NCBI RefSeq assembly: GCF_000485595.1
Contig: NW_014577072.1
Location: forward strand, 358,119 to 397,846
From: Priapulus caudatus
Lineage: Eukaryota; Priapulida; Priapulimorpha; Priapulimorphida; Priapulidae
Reading direction: 5' to 3'
Length of the DNA stretch: 39,728 nt
Part shown: piece after piece, positions 22,922 to 34,000 of the stretch
Layout of the letters: each line of letters opens with the position of its first letter
Position numbering within the stretch: the stretch's first letter is position 1
Position numbers and translations under genes: made by a program
Notes under the pieces: model-generated
What the model was told of the DNA's origin: nothing
Database searches by the model: none
The model's input: only the letters and a program-made list of their open reading frames with translations

Positions 22922-25900
22922 GGTCACACACACGTGTACAGAAAGAGAGAAGCCGGGAGAGAGGGAATGGGAGAGCGAGAGAGATAGAGATAGAAAGGGA
23001 GAGGGAGAGGAATATGGAGAGGGAGAAGGAGAAGAAGAGGGAGAGTGAGGAGAGGGAAAGAGAGATTTATTACTGTTCATATACAGCAATAAAAATGTAG
23101 TACACTATATGACAAGTCACTTTATCTGCATAATATTACACCTGCATTGATAATGTGCTATTTCGATCGTTATTGACTATTGAAAATAACAACCATGATA
23201 AAATTCTAGATTTTCATTTTAACTAAACATGTTAACTACTCCATAACAGTGTTTCTACACATAAACTAGTGTGCATATTAATGTTATCCCCCTTTGAAAA
23301 ATATTACAAGATTACTCACAGAATATAGGTCCATTAGCTCCACAGCATTGTACTCCTTTGTTTGGTTTAATGGCCTAAACTTGATATCTGCTGGTGGTTT
23401 TGCTTCATAGATAAAAGGACCTTTTATGGTATCCAAGTCATGAGTTCCAATAGCAACCAGTGCTCGCTTTCTATAGAGAGAATAAATTTTGCCTACAGAA
23501 GAAAACATTACTATGACTTTTAGCATTATTTCCAGTTAAATCAGTTGTTTTTTTATTGTTCAATATAACTTAAACATAAATATAAACTAAATAATAAAAC
23601 ATCTCAACTGCTGTTCTCAGACTGATATTAACAGGAGATGCTAAAGAATGTAGAAATTGTATCCTGCAATCCAGCTTTTTTTTCTAAAAACGAATACCTG
23701 CAGAGATTCTGATGTAGCTTATCTTGTAGATCAATGAAGCTGTTATAACTTTCCTAAAAACAAAAAAAAGGAGAGCCATATAGTGACCTATCATCTGAAA
23801 GAAAGTGCCGCACTGATAAATCCATGTTAACTTGTGACCCTCATACAAAAAATGAATGGAAACAAGCAAATGAATGCAACCTACCGAGGTGAATGTTATA
23901 TTCCTCAGTACGGCAGCTACACAGTGGGGGCGTACTTCTTGTGTCTGTAAAATCAGATTATTATCCTAACGTGCAAATAAAACCATATACCTACAATGAA
24001 ATTAATAACAATTTGTTACACAAACTAGTAATCACCACCTATGATCCAACAAATTAATGGAGATACCTCAATAATGTGAAAGAATAAGGCTGTAAGCTTA
24101 AACTGCTTAAAACTCTGTCTAGCCAAATCGATCCAATCCTCAGAAATTTCAAATTGATTTTCAAATTTTCATTTTCATTCTTCCCATTTTTTCAACTTTT
24201 TCAGAGAACTTGTATACTTAAAAGACAGCTATGCTATGAAGGTGGACTTGGAAACATACCCACATGTTCCACCACTTTATCCTTATTTCAGTTAGTCTTC
24301 GAATTCTTGGTTCTGATTTTCAATTAAAATGATCCACTATTGTGTGGATAAAATTATCCACTGAAGTGTCACGATTAGCCTATATATGCATTACATGTCC
24401 TGCAGACTTTGGGATAAACTACGGCAAGTAAAACATTAGTAAGTCCTTAGCACAGAACTCAACTAAGCAGAGTGTGAGTGTTAAATACCTTTAAAAAAAG
24501 AAAAGCAATATCATACAATAAGAAACCACAATAATAATTCCAACATGAAAGCAAAATTCAACAACAAATACTCATAAATAGAGACCAGAGGATACAATAT
24601 GAAGTCATGCCCACTTGTGCCACCCTAACTGGACTTCTGCCTTGGGGGATGCTGATACGTAGTGATTGTAAACTCACAGATGGTTTGATGTAGAGTTTTT
24701 GCATTTCCCCTGATGCAGGCGGAACTCTTTTGTATCGAGGTGATGGAATCTGTTCCTTAAACACCTGAAGACCTCTCACCAGACCTTCCAGACACAGAAG
24801 ATCATACCTGCAAATAATTGAATCTTACACTACCAGAACACCAAACATCACTCGTTCTCGAGCAAATTACATATAATATTCCATCTGCTCATATTGCAAT
24901 TATTGAAGTACGTTGAATAAAAATAAATCACGTTTACATATCATGACCTTTGCAATGGTGATGCCCCATGTTATTCAGCAGGTAAACTAGTAGAAAAGTT
25001 ATGCATGGGATGGAATACCTGTTTGCTGGAACCTCAACCTTGTAGATAACTGCCTCAGAAGCCTCCTTAGCTCGTTCGCCACTACCAGTTTCTCTCATAA
25101 TCATGTCTTTCTCCGAAGTAACTTCATCCAGTTCCAGTCCAAAATCAAAGCACAAGTCATCAAACTCATCATCAGCTGTAAAATACACACATCAAGTTAC
25201 TAAGCAACACTCCATTGGGCTGTTAATAAAATTACGTCAAAGAGAGTTATTTTCCTCCTCAATCTGTGAGACAATTACTTATGCTAATAGTAAGGCAGAT
25301 AAGCAAATGAATTGTGCACTTTTGTTGAATTGTGAGTTTGTAGACTTGTACTATATGTGAGTTCATGGAGATTTTCTGATATAATGCCAATTGAACATCC
25401 CCACCTGATGGCAAACACTGGCATAACAACATCTGCTTAACCGCCAGGGTGCGCTGTATGCCACTAGGTCACTATATCAGAAAATCTTCAGGAACTTATG
25501 TAGTAGATGTCTGCAAATTTTGCTTATCTGCTGCACAATGTGTTGCGCTTTCAAAATGTAGATTCATTAGAAATAAACTTTAGTCTTAGAATATTTGCTA
25601 CTGCAGGGTTTGAATTTAGCACCGATTCTCCAACCTTTTGCTGTAGGAAAACCACAGGAACATGATTTAGTTCAAAGATCAGAGCGTTTTAAAGACAAGG
25701 TATGATAGTATAATGTTATTAAACGCTAGACATGATGAAGCTGATATAAGTTATAACTGTGTGAGTCATACACTTGTAATCAGGTAATTTATAAGGTATG
25801 CATTGCTCCTGTAGTCTGGCCCTGGCATGTTTATTTGTTAAGGTAAGTAAGTAACAGATCGAGCCAAGAATTTACAACTGCTGTCTGTTCCAAGCTATCA

Positions 25901-27275
25901 AACCACCACTGGTTACTATCGGTTTTACATCAGATAACATCAAATGTTTATTGTTTATACCAAAACATATAGATAGATTCATGAGTCACTGATCATGGTC
26001 TGGTACAGTCAAATTTTTCATTCTAAATGCAATGAGATGCAAACGACTGTGATAAGAAACAGTAGTGGTCTTAGAGCTTGCCCTGGCTGTAGCAGCAATT
26101 TGTCTCTTTAAATTCCTTGCTCAATTTCATAACTTCCATAATAATATACGACGCACCAAAGTTATGCATTAACCTGTCTTACGAATATCAGTGCATGCGC
26201 ATGAGGCCCTCAGTGAGGGTATGCTGCAGCCGCACACTAGTCACTGCCACAAATAGAGACTATTATCAGTATCATGTATCATTGTATATAGCCATACGCA
26301 TAGGCAACGCTAGTAGCCAGGCCAGGCTCTAGCCTTCCTTGAATCCTTCTGCCTTCGTGAAGCCGTGTGTCCAGAGTGTCTTGATATTTACCTGGATGCC
26401 ACTTGTCCCCTCAAGACAAGTGGCTAGGGGTTAGGAAGCTATAATTTATAAAGCTTATATAAAACCCTTTTTACGCAGTACTATATATCGAACAGAGCGA
26501 GTCTATCAGCCCTCCTGCAGCGCCACAGATACAAGCGAGAATCAGGCTATTGTAAGACTCGCTGTGATTGGTCTGATTGTTTGTAAATGGCGAATGTAAT
26601 TTACTAAAGTGAAATGAAGCGGGGCCTGAAAAACAATCTTTTAAGAAGTGAATAACGATTGAAGTGAATGTATACACATATCAGTAGCAAGGTAAAGCCA
26701 GGTAGAAGGAAACGGTAGGGTTTTTTTCGCGCCAATAGCGGCGTACGGGCCGCATTAGCAACGCATGCATTTTGCATGCGATCTCACAAAACTTCAATGT
26801 TCCGTTCTGTCCCAATAACCCTCACCAAAACATAAAAAAGGTTATATGGGACAGAATTATTCGGTCTAGGAGGACCCCCAGACCCCCCACCTGTTTCTCA
26901 CCCCCTCCTTGAAATCCTGAATCCGCCGCCACTGCCCCCCCTAGTAGGAATTTGCTCAGCCTACGGCCTAGCCCTAGTAACTATATAGCCCGCGTGCAGT
27001 TGCCGCAGGCCTGCGGCAACTGTACGCGGGCTAGTATACTGTATAGTACTACTAGGGCTACTTACTACGGCCTAGCTCCAAGAATTTGAAGAAACGGTCT
27101 TTGCTAGGGTTACCCGGTTAGGACGTGTGGTGTGTATATTGACGTTATTCACACAGCCTGGTTGGGTTACCTACGGCCCTGCATTGCCTTTGATAGTTTG
27201 GTACTTTGATATCTTACTTAGTGATTGACCCAGAGCTTCCACCAGATGGTCTCGATATATTGAAACAATTGGCAT
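18180..27275 (-). CDS. FARSB: Phenylalanine-tRNA ligase beta subunit, cytosolic (complete, 16 exons)
   Basis: In transcript order the exons are 27275-27218, 25175-25019, 24807-24678, 23944-23885, 23753-23698, 23470-23320, 22872-22693, 22383-22322, 22070-22019, 21818-21757, 21343-21136, 21012-20932, 20488-20396, 19399-19282, 19032-18880 and 18331-18180. Every junction is GT-AG and in phase. The sum is 1,773 nt, or 590 aa plus TGA, against 589 aa in human. The first exon encodes [19 protein letters not shown] and joins as [18 protein letters not shown]. Approximate domains are an N-terminal region (1-115), the B3/B4 domain (about 116-285, with YPVIYD and [10 protein letters not shown]), the B5 domain (about 303-385, with [14 protein letters not shown] and AYGYNNI), and a C-terminal catalytic-like fold with [20 protein letters not shown] and YFPGRCAEI. 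The protein pairs with FARSA as an alpha2-beta2 enzyme that charges tRNA-Phe in the cytosol. The frame is intact. Intron 1 is the longest, at about 2 kb. Confidence 0.97.
19690..20340 (-). mobile_element. Dispersed repeat, copy A (in a FARSB intron)
   Basis: This stretch of about 650 bp is the inverted, diverged counterpart of 37280-37945. Shared landmarks include CCTCTTGAGGGTCAAAAGG, the segment around TCGCATGTCAGC, TCCGTCAGACCATGTCCTCA, CACGAGCCTAGGTCGAGCC and the end palindrome CATCTGACTATGTCAGATG. There is no transposase-like frame. It lies between the exons at 19282-19399 and 20396-20488 and does not disturb them. The family is not identified. Confidence 0.8.
19980..19999. promoter_or_regulatory. 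Triple DR1 nuclear-receptor half-site array
   Basis: Three TGACCT half-sites (19980, 19987, 19994) are separated by exactly one base. A second array of the same form lies at 20154-20173 (TGACCT, TGACCT, TGACCC). DR1 arrangements of AGGTCA are recognised by RXR, HNF4, COUP-TF and PPAR-type receptors. The sites belong to the dispersed repeat, so any function is speculative. Confidence 0.5.
22890..23065. repeat. TA, CA and GA microsatellites in a FARSB intron
   Basis: A TA tract, a CA tract and a long degenerate GA/GGGA purine tract follow each other directly upstream (in transcript sense) of the exon at 22693-22872. They produce Ser/Pro- or Arg/Glu-rich spurious frames. Confidence 0.9.
25360..25496. 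mobile_element. 137-bp MITE in FARSB intron 1
   Basis: The terminal inverted repeats are AGTTCATGGAGATTTTCTGA at the left and the complement of AGTTCCTGAAGATTTTCTGA at the right, continuing into TATA. They cover about 24 bp with two mismatches. The interior has no coding capacity. I see no unambiguous target duplication. Confidence 0.75.
26987..27032. mobile_element. Palindrome of the TATAGCCCGCG family (FARSB intron 1)
   Basis: AGCCCGCGTGCAGTTGCCGC and its complement form a 46-bp palindrome with a single mismatched pair. Weaker inverted homology (GCCCTAGTA and its complement) extends outward to about 26960-27060. The end sequence matches the larger foldback at 28109-28866. Confidence 0.8.
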
Positions 27276-28108
27276 TGTGTAGCTTCAACTATCAAAACAA
27301 TATATATATATGATGCAATCGCCGGTGATCGACACTAAAACCATCAAAATCAGAATTTCAGCAACGCCGATCGAAGCGCCAGCTAGACCTCTTGAGTCTT
27401 TGACGTCTTATTACTTTCTGCTAAATATATAATATAAATTCTTATTTAAACGCAAATAGCAAGGCAAAATTTTTATTTTAAGCCCGTATTTTAACATAGA
27501 ACAGAGAAAGACATGAAAATTAAATATTTAAGATTTCCCAGCCAAGATTTTATCATGCCGGGTAGCAGAATGCTCTTGTGTTTCCTCAGTTTTGAGTTTC
27601 AAGACGCTTGCGTTGCGTATCAATCCCGGAGGCTGGCGAAATCACTATGGTTATTGTTTAGGTCGTCAGCTTATTTGTACTGCTACTGATAGTAGTTTTA
27701 ATAAATGTAGGTATTATTTAATAGTTAATGAAAGATAAGGATATAGTAATACGGTGGTGTAACTTATTCTTAACGCGCAGTTACCGCTTATAACAGCGCC
27801 CATATTTACTTCAATTTGACAATAGGCCCTAGGCCCTACCAATTTTGCAGGACAATAACATTAACAACTCTGGTTTTATACTGCTGAATATTAACCGTCA
27901 CTTATATAATATCAGCGCAATACATTAATAAATACGGTGGTCCACTGCTTAGCATGTTCATCTTTCACTCCGCAGGCTGAGTTCCCTTAAAATCACACAT
28001 TAAGTTCAACCAGGGCAGTGAATTTTGTAAAAACCTGGCTCTTGAAATTGGGTACTGTGAATTCCTTGTTCAATTGAATTGTTGCTTGGATGACCGTATA
28101 AAGTTCTG

Positions 28109-28866
28109 GGCGCGGCCAAGCTCTAGTACTATAGCCCGCGTTCGATTAACTGCCGCAGGGCTATAGTACATTGTCGGCTGGAAATACCAACTGCAACCTG
28201 TTACCACCTGTCCCCATGAAAAACGGATCGTAAAACGCAAAGTTATCGGGACATCTCACCTATCTTTTTGAACCATTTCAACAACTTTACATGATGTATT
28301 TGTCCTTTTATTCCACAAAGTAAGCACTTCTGTCATTTCATTTTGAAACGAAGTGACGTTACCGGATATGTACGCAAAACACATGGCAGCTATGGTGCAT
28401 GTATTATTCACGGGGGTGATGGGGTGAACTCGCGCTGATGGGTTGGCTTGGCAATGTGAGTGAAGCTGCCACATCAGGCGCGAGTTCACCGCGAGTCAGC
28501 CCCCGTATAATACATGCACCATAGCTGCCATGTGTTTTGCGTACAATCCGGCTAACGTCATGCGTGGCGCACGGCCACTTCGTTTCCAAAATGAGATGAA
28601 GGTAAGTGCTGTACTTTGTGTGAATAAAAGAACAAATTACAGTGGTGTAGAAGTTGGTTGAAAGTGTGTTCAAAAAGATAGTGAGATGTCCATGTAGATA
28701 TAATAAGTGTTAAAAAGCCGGCGATACCTTTTGCGTTTTACGATCATTTTTCATGGCGGATCAGGTGGTAACAGGTTGCAGTTGGGTATTTCCAGCCGAC
28801 ATGTACTATAGCCGCTGTGGCATTAATGACGCGGGCTATAGACTGACGAGCTAGGGGCGGCGGCCA
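28109..28866. mobile_element. Long foldback element (~750 bp), TATAGCCCGCG family
   Basis: The two halves are imperfect reverse complements over about 370 bp each. Left-half landmarks such as ACTATAGCCCGCG, GTCGGCTGGAAATACC, CAACCTGTTACCACCTG and CATGGCAGCTATGGTGCATG recur inverted in the right half. The centre is near 28465. The arms have diverged by substitutions and small indels, so this is an older element than the foldback near 5.7 kb. It has no transposase frame. Confidence 0.85.
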
Positions 28867-29044
28867 CTACAGATTCACTGCAGCTGCCAGTAATTACATG
28901 AACTGGCATTGACACACCACCGTCAGTCTATATTTGGCTCGCATAAATTCCAATATCCGTATTAGTCATTAAAAAACTTTTAAAGGTGTCTTCCCTTGAA
29001 GTTTCGGCCAAGGATAGAGAACGATTGGTCCATAAACAATGTGC

Positions 29045-29083
29045 CTAGACCCTAACCCTATCCCTAATTCTAACCCTAACCCT
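29045..29083. repeat. Short telomere-like CCCTAA tract
   Basis: Degenerate CCCTAA units (CCCTAACCCTATCCCTAATT then CTAACCCTAACCCTT) match the metazoan telomere repeat. At about 40 bp this is an interstitial remnant, not a chromosome end. Confidence 0.6.
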
Positions 29084-31044
29084 TAGCGCTCTCGAGATCC
29101 ATAGACCTAACCAGTGCTGAGAAATAAGAAAAAAAAAGTGGTTGTCGCTTGAGGACAACCCAGGCATTAAATCCGGGTTGCGTCCAACAATTTCTGTTGT
29201 CCCAAAAGAAATATCCGCCCGTCTCCTATTTTCAATCTACACTAATAATACTTGTCAGAAAACACCATAAAAACATGGTGTACCAGGATTTTATTAACAA
29301 GGGGGCAAAAACAGGGCGAACTTGCGCAAAATAGTGGATGTACTTATATTTTACTTAATGGCTCCTCCGCCTCCTCTCCACACCCGTATCGCTCCTCTAC
29401 CGTTCTCTGCAATTTTTGTTTGTGGGTGCCAGTGGCGAAAAGGCGACATTTTTGTTCATTTGTTCTCTGTCCCAAGATCATGTAATTGTTCAGTGGCGGT
29501 TAGTGATTCCAGTCCTGAGGTGGGGGTGAAAAACAAGGCGGGGGTATGGGGGTCCTCGCCCAGAAAATTTTGAAAATGTAGATTCGCAGGAGATGGTATT
29601 TGCGGCACTTTTGGAGTACATTGTACAGCCTTCATTCTGATGACGACAAGTCTCTTTTTTTAAATTTCGGATGCAACATGAAAATCCCCACTGTTGTTTG
29701 TTTTTGCATGGGTAAAAGGCCATCGGAGAAATTCGAAATAATAATGGAATAAAAATACCAAAATGTAGGGGTGAACTTGTTGGTTTTGTGGTTCCAAGAT
29801 CAAAGTTCACTCTCTCATAAATTCAGAAAACCTGACATATATCAGGTGGGTTTGGAAATAGCAGCTGGTATGCGTCGCTTAGCCCACAGCCATAGATTAA
29901 TGGGCGGCCGCCAGGCTATAACTAGTGGGCTCTTGGAGAACCACTGAGAAAAACATAAATAAAGTGCGTTTTTCGTCCAATTTTCTTGGTTTGTGCCACC
30001 GGACAGATGTCTCAGACTCGGTTAGGTTGTCCGGCGCAAGTTCTGGTTGTCTCGGACCACGGACAACGCTTATTTCGAGCGCACTGCTAACCATAACCCT
30101 GAACTATTATGATTGATATAATATTACTATTTTATTGATGGTAAATGACATTGCTGTTTTGGGGACGGCAGCTGTTCTCTATCCTTACCGAAGGTTTCAA
30201 GGCAAGCAAACATAAAATTAGGGCAAAATGACAAAAAATGAATATTTTAACATTGCACGTTTGTACTTGTCTATATATGTGTGATAGGGTAATAAAAACA
30301 TTGCTCGGAATACGTTCATTCAAAGCTTTTTAGACTAACAAAGTGAAAGTGTTGGGTGATGCTTGGTCGTAAGTGTTCAAACAGGGCGTTTACTTTTGCT
30401 GGCTTTTGTGTCAATGTTGTACGAGTCTTGTTGTTGCCATGCAGTGTTGGCAAGCGCTGAAGGTCATGAAGGCTGCAATGTATGCTCATAGATGATCAGT
30501 ATACCATGTGTGTATATATTGAATATCTATAGCTTGTGCTGGGTTGCATGACCTGCGTTCGAGCTCTTGCGCCATGATTACAGAACGTGGCGAAACGCGT
30601 TTTTTCGAGTCTGTTTTTTCGTTGAGGGAAATATAGGTCTTGCATACATGTTTTTACAGTTTTATTTCAAAGCTAAAACGTTCAGTTAAAGTGTAGTGAG
30701 TTATTTTTACGTTTTTACGGGTGGTTTGTTCAGCAAAAATGTGCGTGGGAAGGTATCTTTAACTAAGTAAGGATGAAGTAGGCAGAAGTGTTGTCCCGCT
30801 GCTCAGCTGTGTACGCTATGACAGAATCTTCAGTATAAACTCTAATTGAAGGCAGTTAGGATTTGATTTGTAGAATTTGCGAATTGCGGTTAGCTATTTG
30901 CCCATAAATTCAAAGGTACTTTTACTCTTTGAAAGTTCAACATTTCAAGTTTAAACAATAACAATCTTGAAATTTTACCCATTTGCCCAACGCAATCTAT
31001 TGTTTTACTGCTTTGAATGGCAGGTTGGTTGCAAAGTTGACAAT

Positions 31045-34000
31045 ATGGAGAATATTAGATGTTATTGTCAAGCTTCTCTATGTGTGGGAGAGAGCTGAAT
31101 AAGAGAATTCCCAGAATCATCAAAGAAAGCTTTGCATGCATACTTGAATGTAGTTCAAAGTGAGACAAAATGCATGAAGGCCAGTGCAGGCACTCCACTT
31201 GGCAATGAGGAACAACAGTATGCCTTGACCTTGAGAGAAATTCTTGACCACAAAATCGCAACTGGGAACGAAGATGGCGAATGCACGGAAGTTAAAATGT
31301 AAAGTGAAGACTAGAAGAGGCAGTTCACGCCAGGCCAGCTCCAAGGCGAAAGAACTGGCAACCTCTGAGCATGAACAAATCTATCGACTCAGCTGAGATT
31401 GTCTCGTTGCAATGAGTCTCTGAGGCTGAGCAGAGGGAGTTGTCAGAGCAGGCTGGAGAGAAAGAACCGCGAGATCGACAGACTAGAATGAAGAATGGAA
31501 TGCAGATGTCCAACAAGTTGACGACTGCTAACCAGCGGAGGTGCGAAGCCTCGAGGCTATAAGCTCGATGAGATATACAGCCAAGCGATCAGTAACAAAG
31601 TTCAGGCGAGGAGGCGTGGCGCGAGGAGACAGAAGTGCTGGAGGCAGGCAGGTATCGTGGCTTTCAATGCAGACGGGTAAAACGCAAGGAGAAAGGAGCT
31701 TGTATTCCGCTGAGGCAGGAGACTCCGGCAAGGTGGCTGCAGCTGCAGATGGCAGCTGGACGGAAAGTCGGAGGAAGCCGTGCCTGCAGGAAGAACGTCG
31801 AGCCCTTTTGCTCGAAACACCACCGGAGCAGGAGCAGAAGCTCGAACAGCCTGCGATCGACAAGCTGAAGGAGAGCCACACGACGCACATAAAGCAGCGA
31901 GGAGCAGTTCCGGCGGAGGCTTGCACGCCTCAGAGCAAGCTCGCGCGGCGCTTTTACCACAACTCGTGCCGAGAAGGCGTAGGGGCAAGGTGCTCGAGTG
32001 AATGACGGCCGTTGCACGAGCTGGAGAAGCTGCTGCAAAAAGCCAAGGCGCCGTCGAACGACACGCAGCTCGAGCAGAAGTAGCGCGGCGAAGACACGCG
32101 CGCCTGCAGGCGAGCGTACGACGACTGCAACGGCAAGCTGGACGCGCTCCGGCCAAGCGAGCTGAGAACGCCAACGTGACCTGCTGTCGGCGGCCAGGCG
32201 CAGCGGCCACGCCTCGATGACGTCGCGAGCACTCGAGGAACTGTTGCGACGGCGGCCAGCGACCAGCAAGGCTGGCTCACGTCGGGCATTGAAGCTGACG
32301 CAGATCTACGAACGAGTACCGTGCAGACGAGGCAGCGGCGCGTCGAGCTCCGAGCGGCTCGAGAATCAAAGCGACTGAACAGTACTTCGAGCAGCTTCTG
32401 CAGGAGATCGAGGAGTTAAAGGCGCCGATCGTTGAAGCGCTGGCGCGAGGGCTACGAGAACTGTCGCTGGGCACGATCGCACATGGACGCGGCAGCAGCG
32501 AGTGCGGCGCTGCAAGAGATTCGACGCGCTGCGCTGCAGGCGATTCGACTGCCGCGAGCACGTCGCGGCCAGCCTGGAGCGGACAGCGCGCGCGATGCGC
32601 CAGCTAAGGTGCGCCGACCTTGGCCAGCAGGTGCAGCTGCTGCTGAGGAGGTCGAGGAAGTCGCGGCGGCGCGTGTCAGTCGCGCAACGAGTCGGAATCT
32701 GCGACGCAAGAGATCGTCGAGCAGCTCACAGCTGATATGCAGCGAGCGGCTGGTTGACGTTCGCGCAGCAGCCATCGGAGAGCTGCAGGAGGGCAGAACC
32801 AGCAGCTGCTGCCGTCGTGCGCGAGCTCAGCGAGAAGCGGAGGCCGAGGAGAGAGGCTTACGACAGTAAGAGCGGCAGGAGCTGCAGGAGAGGTCTAACG
32901 CCGCACGAAAACGATCTCGAGGAGCCTGAGGGCGCGCGCAAGAGGCATACGGACATGGTCGAGTCGATTGTCAGGCAGAGAGACATGTACGCCGGGTCCT
33001 TCTGGCCGGACACGAGTGTCGCACGCGTCGAGAACGGGTCCATGATTACGTCCACTCCTAGCGTTGCACTCACGGTCAGCGATAAGGAGTTGGGTGGAAA
33101 CGAAGGCAGCCCGGGCTGTCTCAGATGCAGCGCGAGTTTGGACACGTACAAGGTCGGAGAAGGCTGAGAATATAACTCTGCTGATTGTCACAGGCAGGAC
33201 AAGCTGCGGCGTCATCTGTCCCGAGTTTGCAGATCCAGAACGCGCAGCTCAGTCGCAGTTTGAGTTACGCCGCAACAACCAAGAGCGTCTACAAGATCCT
33301 CAGTCGAACGTGCGAGAACTACAAGAGGGAGATTAGCGGGCTGCGCGAGAGAGAAGCGTCAAGATTCACAGCGAACGTGATGGCTCTACCAGCAGAAATC
33401 AGCACGGCTGACTGGGCAGGAGTGACCAATGCTGCAGGAGAAGCTCGCACGCAGCTGAGACGACGCCGAAACTTCAAGGCCGAGCGAGACATTCTCAAGT
33501 CGTCGAAGCGGCGGCTCGGACGGAGCGAGACGCGGTTTGCGCGCGAACAGCGAGGACAGAGCGTGGCTTGCGTTGCCAACTGCAGACGGCTCCAGAACAA
33601 CCTCGAGCGCCGCCCCCTCAGCAGGCAGGAGACCCGCAGCGCCGGCTGAACGAACCCCCGGTGGAGAATCGCTTGAGCGCGAGTGCGCCGCTGCTGCGCC
33701 GCATAGCACGACGCCGAGGTCGCGACGGCCGCGCCGCCCGCCAAGGGGCTTGGAGCAGCGCAGGTGAGAGAGCTTGAGGGCGCAGCTGCGAGAGCGAGCT
33801 ACCGCGCCACCAGAAGACGCGCGAGGACCGCAGCGGCGACAACCGAGCGGCGTCGCGAGCCTCAATGAGCGACCTGTGTGACCCGAGGTGCAAGGCTGGC
33901 GCAGCGGAGAGCCGGCTGTCGCAGCCTGAGACATCCTGAGCCGGCGAGTATCGGCCCGCCAAAGGAGGAGGCTGGAAGAGTGTCAACGCGCGCTGGCGGC

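Larger units (their letters stand above)
27276..31044. other. Divergent intergenic region between FARSB and TPR
   Basis: The left edge should contain the FARSB promoter and the right edge the TPR promoter, but no TATA box or other clear core element stands out. Apart from the foldback at 28109-28866 and the telomere-like tract, there is a G-rich hAT-like remnant around 29480-29580 beginning CAGTGGCGGTTAGTGATTCC. I recognise no gene. Confidence 0.6.

Noticed and set aside
22756-23100. Arg/Glu-rich plus-strand frame and Ser/Pro-rich minus-strand frame
   Set aside because: They come from a GA microsatellite in a FARSB intron, and the rest overlaps a real FARSB exon on the other strand.
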